A stretch of 64,000 nt of DNA from Pegea sp. RAD2-039 (Eukaryota > Chordata > Thaliacea > Salpida > Salpidae), in NCBI GenBank assembly GCA_034620365.1, contig JAQGEQ010000207.1, positions 1-64,000 on the forward strand, read 5' to 3'. Below are positions 1 to 13,239 of this stretch, piece by piece. Numbering within the stretch: position 1 is the first letter of the stretch; the number at the start of each line of letters is the position of its first letter. The translations under genes were made by a program, and so were the position numbers. A model generated the notes under the pieces. That model did no database searches, was not told the DNA's origin, and was given only the letters and a program-made list of their open reading frames with translations.

Positions 1-2545
1 AGTTATTTTCAATTTTAATGATTTTAGAAAGTAAATTAATTGTTTTTTAATGATTTGTTATTTACTCACAATTCCAACTCAAAGTGAAAGTAAACAAAAC
101 CACCAAACAAATCCATTGAAAAAGTTGCAGCATTTTCAAATACAACTTATATTTTTGTTTTCAGTTAAAGCACTTAAAACAAAACTGAAATTGAAATCAG
201 ATTAGTTTAAGTTTTTACCCCTACAGCAAATGATTTATTTAAAATTAAAAAAAAACTACAGGAAATTAAATAATTGAAATATATCTTTAAAAAAACTCTA
301 AAAATTAATGCGCTTTGAATCTAAAAACTTTTTTGACTTTAAATAATAGAGATTTAAGCTTAGAGGAAAAATATTGATTTCACACATGATTGTAAAGTTA
401 CCAAAACTTATAATTACTTAAATTGTGATTTTAAACTAAATAACCACCCTTTAATCAGATAAAAGAAGGGTTTTAAAATTATTTGCACAAAATTAAAAGA
501 GAGTTAATAAACTAAATATACAAATTTAGAATTAAAATTTTGTGAATTAATATTTTTATCAAAATAAGTAATTTTTTTGACCTTTAAAAGACTAATTACA
601 AACTGAAATAAATTTTAGTCAATTATTCAACTCTAATATAGTTTACCATTTGTTGGTTTTCTGCTGTTAGATTTCAAATAAAAGACTTAATTTATACAAA
701 CAAAACTCTAATAGTATTTCTAACATTCGTTTAGATTAAGATTTATTTTTCAAACAAAAAATTCTCAAAACTTAAAAAGAAAATTAAGAAAAGCTCTCAA
801 TTTAAACAACTAATTAATTTTAAGGCACAAAAGGTTTGCTAAGGAACTATTTTATCCACAAAGATAGGAAGTTGAATCAATCCAATAAGTATTTAAGTAA
901 AAACGTGAAGAAAATAAGTTGATGATTTACTGAATAGTTTCGTGAAATTACAAATACTTTTATAAATCTATGAAATAATATAATGGTTTAAAAACAAACT
1001 TTAAAATTCTGATTTAGCTATTCAAATTATTCATGTTAATTAAATTGAAAATATAATTGTATTAAAAGTAAATTAAAAGTAACTCGAATTTACATTTTGT
1101 TTTTATAATTTTGGAATCATTCTGAATTAATTTTAAAACTAATTTCCGAACAAACATCGGACATAATTTCAAAATCAACTTAGAGTTCAATTTGACAAAT
1201 ATTTATATCTTAAAAACCGTGAATTTTATTTTTATTTAAAACTAAAAAATGATGTTTTATATTTCTAATATTTAAAGAGCAAATTGTCATTTCAAAATTA
1301 GCATTATACTTGCAATTTTACATTTACATAAAAATGTTTAGATTTCGAATTAATTAAAAATATTATTAAAAATTCAAGTAAATAATAATTATTAAAGTTA
1401 AAGACACAGATCATTTTAATTGACATCATTAAATTCTGACATCATTTAAAATTCATATAAAAGAGTAGTTTTAGTGAAAGCTTGAATTTGAGGATGTTAA
1501 TTAGATGTAATTCCAATTGTAGATTTTACTTTTCGTGTATTTTAACAATAAAATTTTCAATTTAATGAATTTAAAAATTACTTTCAAAAATTGATATTTG
1601 CAACTCGGTACCAAGACACAGATTATTTTAATTGAGTTTTAAAAGAAAATAGTTTTATTATTACACTAAACACAAAAGATATAAAAATAAAAATTAATAG
1701 ATACTTTTGATATAAATCATATAATCTTTAACTTCAGATGAAATATCAAAGCTTTAATATTTTCATGGCATGATTTAAACCAAATGAAAGTAATTAAAAA
1801 TTTCTTATAACACGTAGGTATAAAAAAATTCTTATCAATACATTTATCATGAAAGTATATATTTATTTCCACTAATCTACCAATTAAGTTTTAGCAGTGA
1901 GAAGACAACATACATTTGTTTATGAAAATGTAAAAATGAAATAATAAATTTGAAAAACGTTATTTAGCCTAATTATGAATAAACGTTTAAAAATAAAACC
2001 TGTTAATATTTAATTTAGATAAAAGGACACTTTAGCTGGTAAAATAAGTAGTTAGTGATTATTATATAGTTAATTTTTATTAAATTATTGTTTGAATATT
2101 CATTAAAACAAAACGAATATTTTCAAAGATTAAAATAATTCGACTTTCTAATTTGAAGCTATCAAGCGGTGATTAAACTTCCGCTACTTCCTATCTTATC
2201 ATGATAAAATCTGTCATAAAAATACTCAACTCACAAAACTTTTAATTATTATTGGAAAGTGAAAATTTAAAATTCTTATTTTTAATTAATGTTGCTTCTG
2301 AATTTTTATATCTAATACAGTTGTTCATCCAGCTAAAGCTTTGTTTCTTTTGTAATAATAGATTTCAGATTACCCAAGACACAATCAAACTAAAAAAGAG
2401 CTCTTAAACACAAATCAGTTTATTTAAAACTTTCATTTTATTATTATTCTGAAGTTCACTGCTATATAAATTTTGCACACAATTTAACAATGTCATTTTG
2501 CATTTCATACATTTTTTATTTACATTTTGATTATAAATGTTAGAA
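1..2545. repeat. Long AT-rich flanking repeat, copy R1
   Basis: Positions 1 to about 2360 align base by base, with few substitutions and small indels, to 10636-12992 in the same orientation. The last part (about 2129-2545) is also shared with 5310-5715. In the other two places the repeat lies just downstream of the 3' end of the GRL101-like receptor gene or its decayed copy, so R1 is probably the 3' flank of a lost or out-of-window third copy. I see no convincing open frame or terminal repeats in it. Confidence 0.85.
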
Positions 2546-3134
2546 ACAGATTAGAATTAGCAAATTAGAAATTTAATAAGTACACAAGAATAAAAAAGAT
2601 TTAAGTTAGCAATCGCTTTATTCATAATTTATTATTGAAAACTCAAGTTTTTAATTCATTAAAAACCATTTAAAACTGTTTGATAATTTGGTTTTTAGGC
2701 AAACATAATTACATAAAGAAAAATATATTATTTCAAACACCTTTAGCACAGACAGCTAAATAAATCAAACTAAGCGATAATGTTGTGAAATTTTATTAAG
2801 TTTGATCGTAAAGACTTGATGGAAGATTTATATTTTCACAACTTGATATCTTGTTTAATCTTTGATTACTTTAAACTAAGATTTGATTCATTTTCACTTC
2901 CATTTGATTCACTGTCTGATTCTGTATCTAAAACAAATTCTATTTTTAGCGAACAATTTTACACTGACCATTTAAACGATGATATAAAATAGAAAATTTT
3001 TAAGTAATTAAAACAATAACTTTATAATTAAAAGTAGAAATTAAACTAATTTTCAAATAAATGACTGAAGATAAGAACTGACAAGTATGGAATAAACAAA
3101 TCATTTTAAAAAGCTGAGAAGTTAAACTACTGAA
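2546..3134. other. Gene-free AT-rich stretch
   Basis: No open frame of note, no RNA gene signature and no repeat end recognised. It separates repeat R1 from a short, less AT-rich coding-like scrap. Confidence 0.5.
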
Positions 3135-3326
3135 ATGGAAATTGCTGCATCTGGACATTTAATAAAAAAGCCATCGACAGTCCCTGAAGTCAATCCCTTG
3201 TGGGCCAACCATAAGAGAAAACTGGTAAAGAGACGATAAGAGGTAAGGTGGACATTTTTGGGAAATCATTTTCTTGTCGCTGAGTACCAGGACAACACTA
3301 AGGATCAGCATCTGGAGATACGATGA
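3135..3326 (+). pseudogene. Coding-like scrap with an internal stop
   Basis: The stretch is visibly less AT-rich than its surroundings. Frame 1 reads from an ATG for 34 codons (beginning MEIAASGHLIKK), meets TAA, then continues in the same frame for another 29 codons (including WTFLGNHFLVAEYQDN) to TGA. A protein-like composition on both sides of one stop suggests a decayed coding piece, perhaps of a mobile element given the LINE scrap at 5.1 kb. The family is not recognised. Confidence 0.3.
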
Positions 3327-3664
3327 AAAATCTACTAGCGAAAAAAGCTGTCGAAAGTAAATGATAAAATTGGGTTCCTTTTATGATATTATTAGACCTT
3401 TGGTTGTTTTCATTACTTAATAACCTAATTGGACCGAAATTTCGAGTTTTCAGTTTGTATTTTTGCTAACAACATTTTAAAATCGTTCACTGATTACTAT
3501 TATATTCATTTATTTATAAAAAAAACGTTTTTTAATCCAAACAAACTTACTCATAGCTTCTCGATCAATCATTTGACCGACATTTAGGCGATGAAGAATA
3601 ATCAAGATAATTGCAAATTTTCCTGAATGCAAAGTGACCTGGACAAAATCGTGATTAGCTCCCT

Positions 3665-4933
3665 CTAGTGGCAACAAGATGATTTCATGAAGCTTACCTC
3701 AGAGAGTTCTTGCGGTACTATAAATGGACCAGTTAGAATACTTTCATTTTGTTTCGATTCAACTTTTCCATGAATGATTACAATCTCACTAACAGTTTGA
3801 TCAATATTTAATGTGGGTCTTTCAGATGTTAATTCAATAACATAACCTAGAAGAAGATCAAATAGAGATTGGAGTAATGATGAAGATCAAACTTACCATC
3901 AATTATACGAAGAGCTAATGCTTCAACTTTCATATTCTGTCAGTTTGAAAATAATTTAATTTTTAAACAATTTTGAAACAGACGAATCTCACTTCATATT
4001 TAGGACTTATGAGGTACAAAGGAAGAGCGATCCTTACAGCTAAAGACTTCCACATATTCTTCTCAGTATTAGGAAACTTTTCAAAGCATTCCAATAATGC
4101 TTCTTCAGGCAAAAAAACCGTCTGAATCACATCACAGATTCAGGATTCAGTATTTAAATCAAAGTGTTCTAAACCTTTACTGCAGTTTTACAAAGTGCTG
4201 TCAAGCTCCTCGTAGACTTGATCAGGAATCTCAGCTCTCCCAAAACAGTACCAGGACCCAAGTAGTTAATAGCTGAGGTAGATGTGTGACTAAACAGAGA
4301 ACAGTTGATAGTTTTAACCTCTCAAATTACTTTACTTACATATCTTCGCTGCTAATGAGAATTGGATGATGACGTAAGTGACCCACGTGACCATCTAGAT
4401 CACCAATCAGCTACAATAACATTGATTGAAGTCAAGTAGTGATGAGTAAGATAATTTACTTGAACCATTCCGCTTGTAATGATAAAGATTCCATCACAAG
4501 CATCTCCATCTTGCAGTATTCGTTCGTTGAAGTCATAGTTACGCGTTTGAGTGCGAGTCGAGAAGAATGACGTCATCTGTCGGTTACCTACAACAGCTGT
4601 GTGACGTCATAAGTGATGAAAAAGTAATGATTGACCTTTTATCCATGAGATGTGTTGGATCATGAGATCATCAGATCTGGGATGAAGATGTAGAGACAAG
4701 GAAGCTTCTTGTTTCATCTGCTTTTTAATTGCTCTGTGGAGCAAGCTACTTTCATACTCACTGAGTTTGCCCTCTGAAGATCAAAGATCATATCATAAAT
4801 AGTCTGAATTTACTGAAGAGCTAACTGGATACGAGTTTGTTGACTTTTTGCCAGAGGTGGTTTAGGATTAGACGAATAGCATTTTTAGTACAGACTCGAA
4901 CACAGACTTGATTGTAATCAATTTGTAGTTTAT
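3665..4933 (-). CDS. Na+/H+ exchanger-like protein, C-terminal cyclic-nucleotide-binding part (5' truncated)
   Basis: Nine exons join in frame on the minus strand: 4933-4826, 4773-4636, 4587-4460, 4410-4340, 4289-4175, 4121-3993, 3936-3897, 3846-3698, with the last reading on to a TAG at 3665 or splicing across a 33-nt gap. Introns are 48-56 nt with GT-AG ends and all phases agree. The product contains a cyclic-nucleotide-binding fold: an FNERILQDGDACDGIFII strand pair, then YLGPGTVLGELRFL (the phosphate-binding-cassette region), followed by a helical segment. Before it lies a helical region with an AIRLILNHLW motif, as in the cytoplasmic tail of sperm-type (SLC9C) exchangers. In that family the domain gates proton exchange in response to cyclic nucleotides. 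The membrane domain is absent: upstream sequence runs into a LINE scrap and repeat R3, so this is probably a truncated gene. The assignment rests on remembered family features; another CNBD protein is possible. Confidence 0.55.
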
Positions 4934-5084
4934 CTGTAAAAGTATCATTTCAAATTTAATGACAAAAAATTAGTTGAATAAAAAATATATTCAAAAAATT
5001 TATTTTTATTTAAAATAAAAAATAATAAAACAATTGATGGAATATTAGTTTAAAGAATTTGCAGCTGGCTTACGAGAAAAAGAT

Positions 5085-5235
5085 GATAAGATCAGACTTT
5101 GTGGGCTGGATTCTGAGGTGCCAATGAGGTGAAACTGACGTCATCTACTGTCAGTGGTCTTCTGATGAGGTCTTAATGAAAATTGAAAAGAGAAGGGGAC
5201 CCAAAACAGAACTCTGAGGCATACTACTGGTGACT
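5085..5235 (-). mobile_element. LINE reverse-transcriptase scrap
   Basis: On the minus strand a short segment reads PQSSVLGPLLFSIFI, close to the non-LTR reverse-transcriptase motif PQGSVLGPLLF. It is followed, after in-frame stops, by HLRIQPTKSDLIIFF, which fits the later RT region before the thumb. Only about 50 codons survive. It sits just upstream of the truncated exchanger gene and may mark the break. Confidence 0.6.
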
Positions 5236-5309
5236 TGACTATCATTTCAGATACTCAATTATTTCAGATACTCAAAACTCATATTGATTAAGAAAGTAAT
5301 TTAAATATC

Positions 5310-5715
5310 AAAATAATTTGATTTTCTAATTTGAAGCTATCAAGCGTTAATTAAACTTCCGCTACTTCCTATTTTATTATATTAAGATGTTTCACTAAAA
5401 ACTTAACTCACAAAATAATTTCGTAATTATAAAAACTTTATTTTTATTCTTAATTAATGTTGCTTCTGTATTTTTATATCTAATACAGTTCTTCATCCAG
5501 CTAAAGCTTTGTTTCTTTTGTAATATTAGATTTCAGATTACCCAAAAAACAATCAAACTAAAAAAGAGCTCTTAAACACAAATCAGTTTATTTAAAACTT
5601 TCGTTTTTTTATTATTCTGCAGTTCACTGCTATATAAATTTTGCACAAAATTGAACAATGTCATTTCGCATTTCATACATTTTTTATTTACATTTTGATT
5701 ATAAATGTTTGAAAT
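5310..5715. repeat. Flanking repeat, short copy R3
   Basis: Matches 2129-2545 of R1 in direct orientation (for example the run from GAAGCTATCAAGCG to the ATTTTGATTATAAATGTT end), with small differences. It ends about 260 bp beyond the stop codon of the receptor gene, in the same relation that R2 has to the decayed receptor copy. Confidence 0.8.
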
Positions 5716-5977
5716 AGTACGATGAACAAATACTATATACATACGAATAGTAAACCTACCTCAAAGTAAAAATTTATATTTTTTTAAATATTTTTTTAAT
5801 TGAAAAAATTTTTTGGAAAACTTAAATTGAAGCACACTTAACGACTTTTTAAATTTTTAACATTGAAAGTTTATGTTACAAAAACAGACAAATACACAAT
5901 GACTCAAAACATAAAACAAATTCTGATTACAGGTGTAAAAATACCATTTAAAACCATGATTTGTGATATGATGTATA

Positions 5978-8900
5978 TTATTCAAATTTTGTTCCAGCCG
6001 ATTTAATGGTTTTAAGTTCAATATTTTCAGTTTTTTTGACTGATTCTTGCTTGATTCTACAACATTTTAATTTAATGAAGTTTGTAATGGTTTTATCGAT
6101 ACCTGAATAAATGATTGGATTTATTGCACTATTGATTGGTAGGATAATGATAGCAGAATAAGGAAGTACTTCACCATCAAGTTTGTATCCACTATAGCTT
6201 ATAATAGACATGATTATAACTGGTAACCAACAAGACATATCTGTTATAATGATGAGGAAAACTCGTAATTTCATTTTTCCCATTTGATTTGTATTTTTTG
6301 ATTGCTTAACAGATTTTGAGCTTTTCTTAGTGGTATAGAACATGTAGCTATAAGCTGCACAAATATATAAAAATGAACAAGTATTGAAAGTTATAATGAT
6401 CAATGAAAGAATAAAATGAGATGATGAAATATTTGTATAAAGATCAGGAAAGCAAACAGGAGAGGTACTGAAATACCCAAACGCATTTTTGATTTTAACA
6501 TTTCTGGACTGAAATAGAGGTCCTCTTTTTCCACTTTCGAAATAAGTTTTAATGAATTGATAGCTGAAGTTTAAACCAAGGCTGTTGTTGAACATTGATG
6601 ATGTATTAGGAAGGTTACTGAGAATTACTTTAGTTTTTTTGTAAAACATTTCAATTGTGCTGTAATTTACCGATTGGTCTAGGAAAAAAGGATTTGATTC
6701 AATATGAAGTTGGTCAGCAAATTTATATTTGAACCAAACTGGAATCATTGCAAACAGGAAACAAAACACCAAAGAAAGCAATGAAACAAGTCTGATGAGC
6801 TTGTGGTTTAATCGATTAGTTTTATATGGGCAAATAGTAAGATACAATCTCAAAGTTGTGATTAATACTAAAGTAGTCATTGATGTTTGAGATGAAAACA
6901 CAGCAAGCACACCAACCACGTTACAAGTAGTACTTGCTCTCCATTCAAGATCATGAATGCAATATTGACCTGAATATTGAAATGAATTGACACCAAGTAT
7001 CAACAAAGAGACTCCCATTACTAAATCAGAAACTGCTAGCTGGCATAAAAGAAATGTATTCACATACTTCACTGAACTTTTACTTTCAGCTTCTTTCAAT
7101 TTCAAACAATGCTTCCAAATAACATATATGTTAACAGTTATTGTAAGAACTGTGACAAACCAAATAAAGTAACGAAGAAAGTCGCTTTTAATCATCTCAT
7201 ATACCGATGAAAAGTAGTTTAAGCATTCATCTGAACCATCAGAACAGTCTTTTCGACCATCCAAATACTTGCTTTTTTCAATAAACTTTGAATTGTTATT
7301 CCAGCAGTAGAAATGAGTCTTTTTCGAGCAGTTCATTTCATCTGAACTATCTAGACAATCAACATTGTAATCACAAACTTTAGTCAAGTCGATACTTTCA
7401 ATTTCTTCTGATTTACAATAAAACCTCCAAGAACATAAATACTTTCGGATGTTACAAAAATCTAACATCGATTTGATTGTGATATTTTTGTAACCATCAA
7501 TTTTCATCGTAATAAGTGACTTATTATTATAAAGGTTTTGGTTTTCTATCATAATTTCGCTTGAATTATCTAGTAATTTCTTTTCTAAAAATAAACGTGG
7601 TGGTAAGTTTTTGTAATCTATCACAAAATACAGAGATCTTTTAGAAGATAAACTGCTTGTTAGTCGTAAAAATGGAAAGCATTCAGTTAAACTAAATTTA
7701 TCAAAATTTTGATTAAGAGTTTCTGCAAATCCATTTTCTGACCATTTTAAGCTGCTGTTGATACATAGTTCTGAACATTCATCGTCTTTTAAGTGACATT
7801 CAATTTTATGGTCACATGATCTAACTGAAATGACTCTATTAGTTTCGTTTTTTCTCAAATTGTGTGATGAGCAAGTATGAATTGTTTTATTTTTTTGGTT
7901 TGAGTCAAATAACAAAGACAAAACTTGTTTGTTGCAAACATTCTCGTCTGTTCCATTTTCTAAATCATCAATATTATTACAAAGTATTTCAAAATGATGT
8001 TTTGTGTGATTTTTTGAATCACCTGATGTTAAATCTGGATAAAACTTTTGACAAAGCGATTCAATTGAAGATTTCTCGCATGTACATTCATCTGATGCGT
8101 CGGGACAATCGATTATGTTGTCACAAACTTGTGAGTTGAATATTATAGTTTTGTTGTCTAAACATTTTGAACAAATAAACTGGTTTTGTTCGTTCAAACA
8201 TTTTTCTTGTATATTTGAGCACATGTTGCTATCAGAAGTTGTTTGATTTTGGAATTTATTTGGTAATCCAATAAAGCTATTAGTTTTTAGTTGACAATTA
8301 TCACCGAAAACAAGATTAGAATAATATTGTAACCCTTCGATGTAAAAGTTTTTCAAACCACTAAATATTGACTTTGAAGTAACGAAAACAATTTCACCTC
8401 TGAAGCTTCTCACATAATTATTCAAATCACACATTTCAATTTCATCACTTCCATCTTCACAGTTCAAGATTCCATCACAAATTAGTATTTGTGGAAGACA
8501 TCTGCTTTTATCTAAACATTCAACTTCATTTTCTATACATTTTTTGAATCTATGACTTTCATCTTCTCCTGATTGACAATCTCTAATTGAGTTACCTACC
8601 CAGGATCTAGGTATACAACGGGTTTTGTTCCTTTTATCTAAATTACATTTAAACTCATGAAAAAAACAATTTTTCTGAGTATTATCTTCATCTGAACTAT
8701 CTTTACAATCACTGAAACCATCATTGACACGATATCGAGGAATACATCGATGATTATCCTTACAAGTGAACTCAGTCTGATTAAAGCACTTTAAACTACC
8801 AGCTTCATCATCACCATTGATACAATGTTTTTTTCCATTCTTCACCCATTCTCGAGGAATACATCTGTTGTATGTATAAAGACATTGATACTCTGTAGCT

Positions 8901-10502
8901 TTATCGCATGAATCAATAAGTTTGCATTTTCCCTTTCCAAATTCATCATACTGAAACATAATATAAAATATAAGAGATAATTCAAATATTTTAAATACAT
9001 TCCTTATGTATCGATCATATTTCAAAAAATACGATCTTTCTGTAACTAATTATTTATTTTATTCTATTTAGCTTTCAACAATCTTTCATTTCATTTTATT
9101 TTAAATTAAAATTTCTTTTAGCTTGCGTTTATTTTGAAAAAACTGACAGAAATTGAAATTCTTAACTAAAATATTTTATAATGAGTATAGTCTTACTGAA
9201 ATTATTTTTTAAAACAAACTCGTTTTGATTAAGAATTTTAATTTAACTGATATAAATATTAGTTAATATAAAAAGTTAAGTATTATTCATTATATTAGAT
9301 ATTTAATGTTGTATAAATTTATCTTAACAAAGTGTAGGCCGTTTAAATTTTTTTTTGCATAAACTAGTAAATAATTGTTTACTGTTATATGCTTTGAGTG
9401 ATATCGAAATAACATGTGTTACATCTTTTGCCTTCTATATTTTTGACTAAGTAGATATTATTTGTGAGAATGTGTGTTAGCGAGAGGTGCTCTTTTCAGG
9501 TACCCTCCTTCGCATTTATTGAAATAATTAAATAAACAATATGAAAATGTCATTTTTTTTATTTAAATAGTTTTATTTTAAATTACTAACCTTTTTAATC
9601 AGACAACGATTACAAAAATACTCATACAAACGACTTCTCAACACTCTTCGGGGAAAGCATTCTTTTGTTTTCTGACATAGAAATTCATCAGGATGACAAC
9701 GAAGTTGTAAAAAAGTGGAAGTTATTTTGTCACATTCAAAATGTATGTCTTTTCGTTTCACACATCTGCTTAAACAATTCGTTTAAGAATATTTTTATTT
9801 AATTTTTTAAATTATTTTATTCACAAAAGTAAACTAGTGAACTTTTTAAATATCTCAAATAAATTAATCAAATAATATCAGTAATATATTAGTAATAATA
9901 ATAAATATCAGTTTGTTTTGCTTCAATTTCTATTCAGTTTTCTAGGAAAGTTTTAATTTTGTCCCAGAAGTTAAGTTTGATTACAAAATCATTTGAAGAA
10001 AACTTAAAAACATTTGAGAAAATTAATCGATGAAAAGTTTCGCCAAAATTAATAGAAAAATATTAAGTTTTAAATTAAACAAATTTTAGTTTTGATTTTG
10101 ATTTTAATATTTGTTTAAACTTTGATTCCGCAGAATTAGAACCTACTTAAACTTATTTGAATAAATGATTCTATTTTATTTATTTTGCAAAAAATTTGAA
10201 AGGATTATTGAAATAGTATGAAAAAAATTAGTCAATGAAATAATTAAGACTTTAAATTTGTTATAAATTCTGTTAAGATAAGCAATTACAAATAAACAAA
10301 GTTTATTTTCACCTTTCTTGACACAGAACTTCATTATCGGTACATTTTAATGTAACTCCACAATACCTTTTAGACAAATATCTTTTAACACAAACTTCAT
10401 CACCAATTCTAAAATTGTAACGACTTCTTGCAGCTCGGCATTTGAGATATCCGTCTTCAGGCCTACAAGGTTTACTGCTATCATAACGTCTTGCAAAATC
10501 AT
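5978..10502 (-). CDS. GRL101-like / relaxin-receptor-like GPCR with LDLa ectodomain (5' end missing)
   Basis: Three exons join in frame: 10502-10313, 9765-9591 and 8950-5978 (about 1110 residues visible). The ATG at 9025 of the long open frame is not the start: a splice acceptor at 8951 (TTATGTTTCAG) continues the frame from the upstream cysteine-rich exons. The ectodomain holds about eight LDL-receptor class A modules with CIP.W/DG..DC.DGSDE signatures. A rhodopsin-class seven-helix domain follows, beginning about 380 residues from the C terminus, with FLLCQLAVSDLVMG in TM2 and NPIIY (the NPxxY motif) in TM7. The DRY site reads TTLRLYLTI, without the acidic residue. No leucine-rich repeats were recognised between LDLa and TM1, unlike classic GRL101 and relaxin receptors. 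Probably a plasma-membrane peptide or hormone receptor. The signal-peptide exon was not found; upstream lies repeat R2. Confidence 0.8.
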
Positions 10503-10635
10503 CTGTTTAAATAGAAGTCTTTTGAAATTAATTAAAAATTGAATGCTTCAATAATCTAGAGTCAAATTAAAGACAGGTTTTATAATTTAAATTCTATAAA
10601 TGAATACTTTTGAGAAAACATGAACGGTATCTAAA

Positions 10636-12992
10636 AGTTATTTTCAATTTTGACGATTTTAGAAAGTAAATTAATTGTTTTTTAATGATTTGTTAGTTAC
10701 TCACATTTCCTACTCAAAGTGAAAGTAAACAAAACCACCAAACAAATTCGTTGAAAAAGTTGCAGCATTTTTAAATACAACTTATATTTTTGTTTTCGGT
10801 TAAAGCACTTAAAACAAAACTGAAATTGAAATCAGATTAGTTTAAGTTTTTACCCCTACAGCAAATGTTTTATTTAAAATTAAAAAAAACTACAGGAAAT
10901 TAAATAATTGAAATATATCTTTAAAAAAACTCTAAAAATTAATGCGCTTTGAATCAAGAAACTTTTTTACTTTAAATAATAGAGATTTAAGCTTAGAGGA
11001 AACATATTAATTTCACACATGATTGTAAAGTTACCAAAACTTATAATTACCTAAATTGTGATTTTAAACTAAATAACCACCCTTTAATCAGATTTAAAAA
11101 AGGATTTTAAAATTATTTGCACAAAATTAAAAGAGAGTTAATAAACTAAATATACAAATTTAGAATTAAAATTTTGTGAATTAATATTGTTATCAAAATA
11201 AGTAATTTTTTTGACCTTTAAAAGACTAATTACAAACTGAAATAAATTCTAGTCAATTATTCAACTCTAATATAGTTTACCATTTGTTGGTTTTTTGCTC
11301 TTAGATATCAAATAAAAGACTTAATTTATACAAACAAACTCTAAGAGTATTTGTAACATTCATTTAGATTAAGATTTAGATTTTAAACAAAAATTTCTTA
11401 AAACTTAAAAAGAAAATTAAGAAAAGCTCTCAATTTAAACAACTAATTAATTTTAAGGCACAAAAGGTTTGTTAAGGAACTATTTTATCCACAAAGATAG
11501 GAAGTTGAATCAATCCAATAAGTATTTAAGTAAAAACGTGAAGAAAATAAGTTGATGATTTACTGAATAGTTTCGTGAAATTACAAATACTTTTATAAAT
11601 CTATGAAATAATATAATGGTTTAAAAACAAACTTTAAAATTTTGATTTAGCTATTCAAATTATTCATGTTAATTAAATTAAAATTATAATTGTAGTAAAA
11701 GTAAATTAAAAGTAACTCGAATTTACATTTTGTTTTTATAATTTTGGAATCATTCTGAATTAATTTCAAAACTAAATTCCGAACAAACATCGAACATAAT
11801 TTCAAAATCAACTTAGAGTTCAATTTGACAAATAATTTTATCTTAAAAACCGTGAATTATATATTTATCTAAAACTAAAAAATGATGTTTTATATTTCTA
11901 ATATTTAAAGGTCAAATTGTTATTTCAAAATTAGCATTATACTTGTAATTTTACATTTACATAAAAATGTTTAGATTTTGAATTAATTAAAAATATTATC
12001 AAAAATTTAAGTAAATAATAATTATTAAAGTTAAAGACACAAATCATTTTAATTGACATCATTAAATTCTGACATCATTTACAATTCATATAAAAGAGTA
12101 GTTTTAGTGAGCAGCTTGAATTTGAGGATGTTAATTAGATGTAATTCCAGTTGTAGATTTTACTTTTCGTGTATTTTATAAATAAAATTTTTTCAATTTA
12201 ATAATTTAAAAATTACTTTCAAAAATTGATATTTGCAACTCGGTACAAAGACACAGATTATTTTCATTGAGTTTAAAGGAAAATAGTTTTATTATTACAC
12301 TAAACACAAAAGATATAAAAATAAAAGTTAATAGTTACTTCTGATATAAATCAAATAATCTTTAACTTCAGATGAAATATGAAAACTTTAATATTTTCAT
12401 GGCATGATTTAAACCAAATGAAAATGATTAAAAATTTCTTATAACACGTAGGTATAAAAAAATTTCTTATCAATACATTTATCATGAAAGTATATATTTA
12501 TTTCCACTAATCTACCAATTAAGTTTTAGCAGTGAGATGACAACATACATTTGTTTATCAAAATTTAAAAATGAAATAATAAATTTGAAAGAAGTTATTT
12601 AACCTAATCATGAATAAACGTTTAAAAATAAAATCTGTTAATACTTAATTTAGATAAAAAGAAACTTTAGCTGGTAAATTAAGTAGTTAGTGATTATTAT
12701 ATAGTTAGTTTTTATTAAATAATTGTTTTAATATTCATTAAAACAAAACGAAGATTTTCAAAGATTAAAACAATTCGATTTTCTAACTTGAAGCTATCAA
12801 GCGGTGATTAAACTTCCGCTACTTCCTATCTTATCATGATAAAATGTGTCATAAAAATACTCAACTCACAAAATTTTCGATTATTATTGGAAAGTGAAAA
12901 TTTTAAAATCTTATTTTTAATTAATTTTGCTTCTGTATTTTTAAATCTAATACAATTGTTCATTTAGCTAAAGCTTTGTTTCTTTTGTAAAA
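10636..12992. repeat. Long AT-rich flanking repeat, copy R2
   Basis: Direct copy of 1-2360. It lies between the first visible receptor exon (ending 10502) and the decayed receptor copy at 13240-13767, so repeat plus receptor 3' end make a tandemly duplicated block. Confidence 0.85.
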
Positions 12993-13239
12993 TTAGTTTT
13001 CTTAAAACTGAAAACAGAATGAAAATAAAAGATAAGTTCGCACACACAAATCAATATTTTCAAAACTATTATTATATTTACTGAATTTTACTGCTATACA
13101 ATTTTTTAACATTTAGAAAACTGAAAATTGAATAATCTTATTTAGTATTTCATAGATTTGTCTTTACATTTAGAATATATTTTAAAATACTTTCAAGTTT
13201 AACATTCATGCTTTATATCATTCTAAAAAAGAATTATTT

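Noticed and set aside
9025-9026. ATG at 9025 as the true start of the receptor, giving a 25-residue hydrophobic leader
   Set aside because: A good splice acceptor (TTATGTTTCAG) at 8951 joins in phase to two upstream cysteine-rich exons, so the leader is intron sequence; it could at most be an alternative start.
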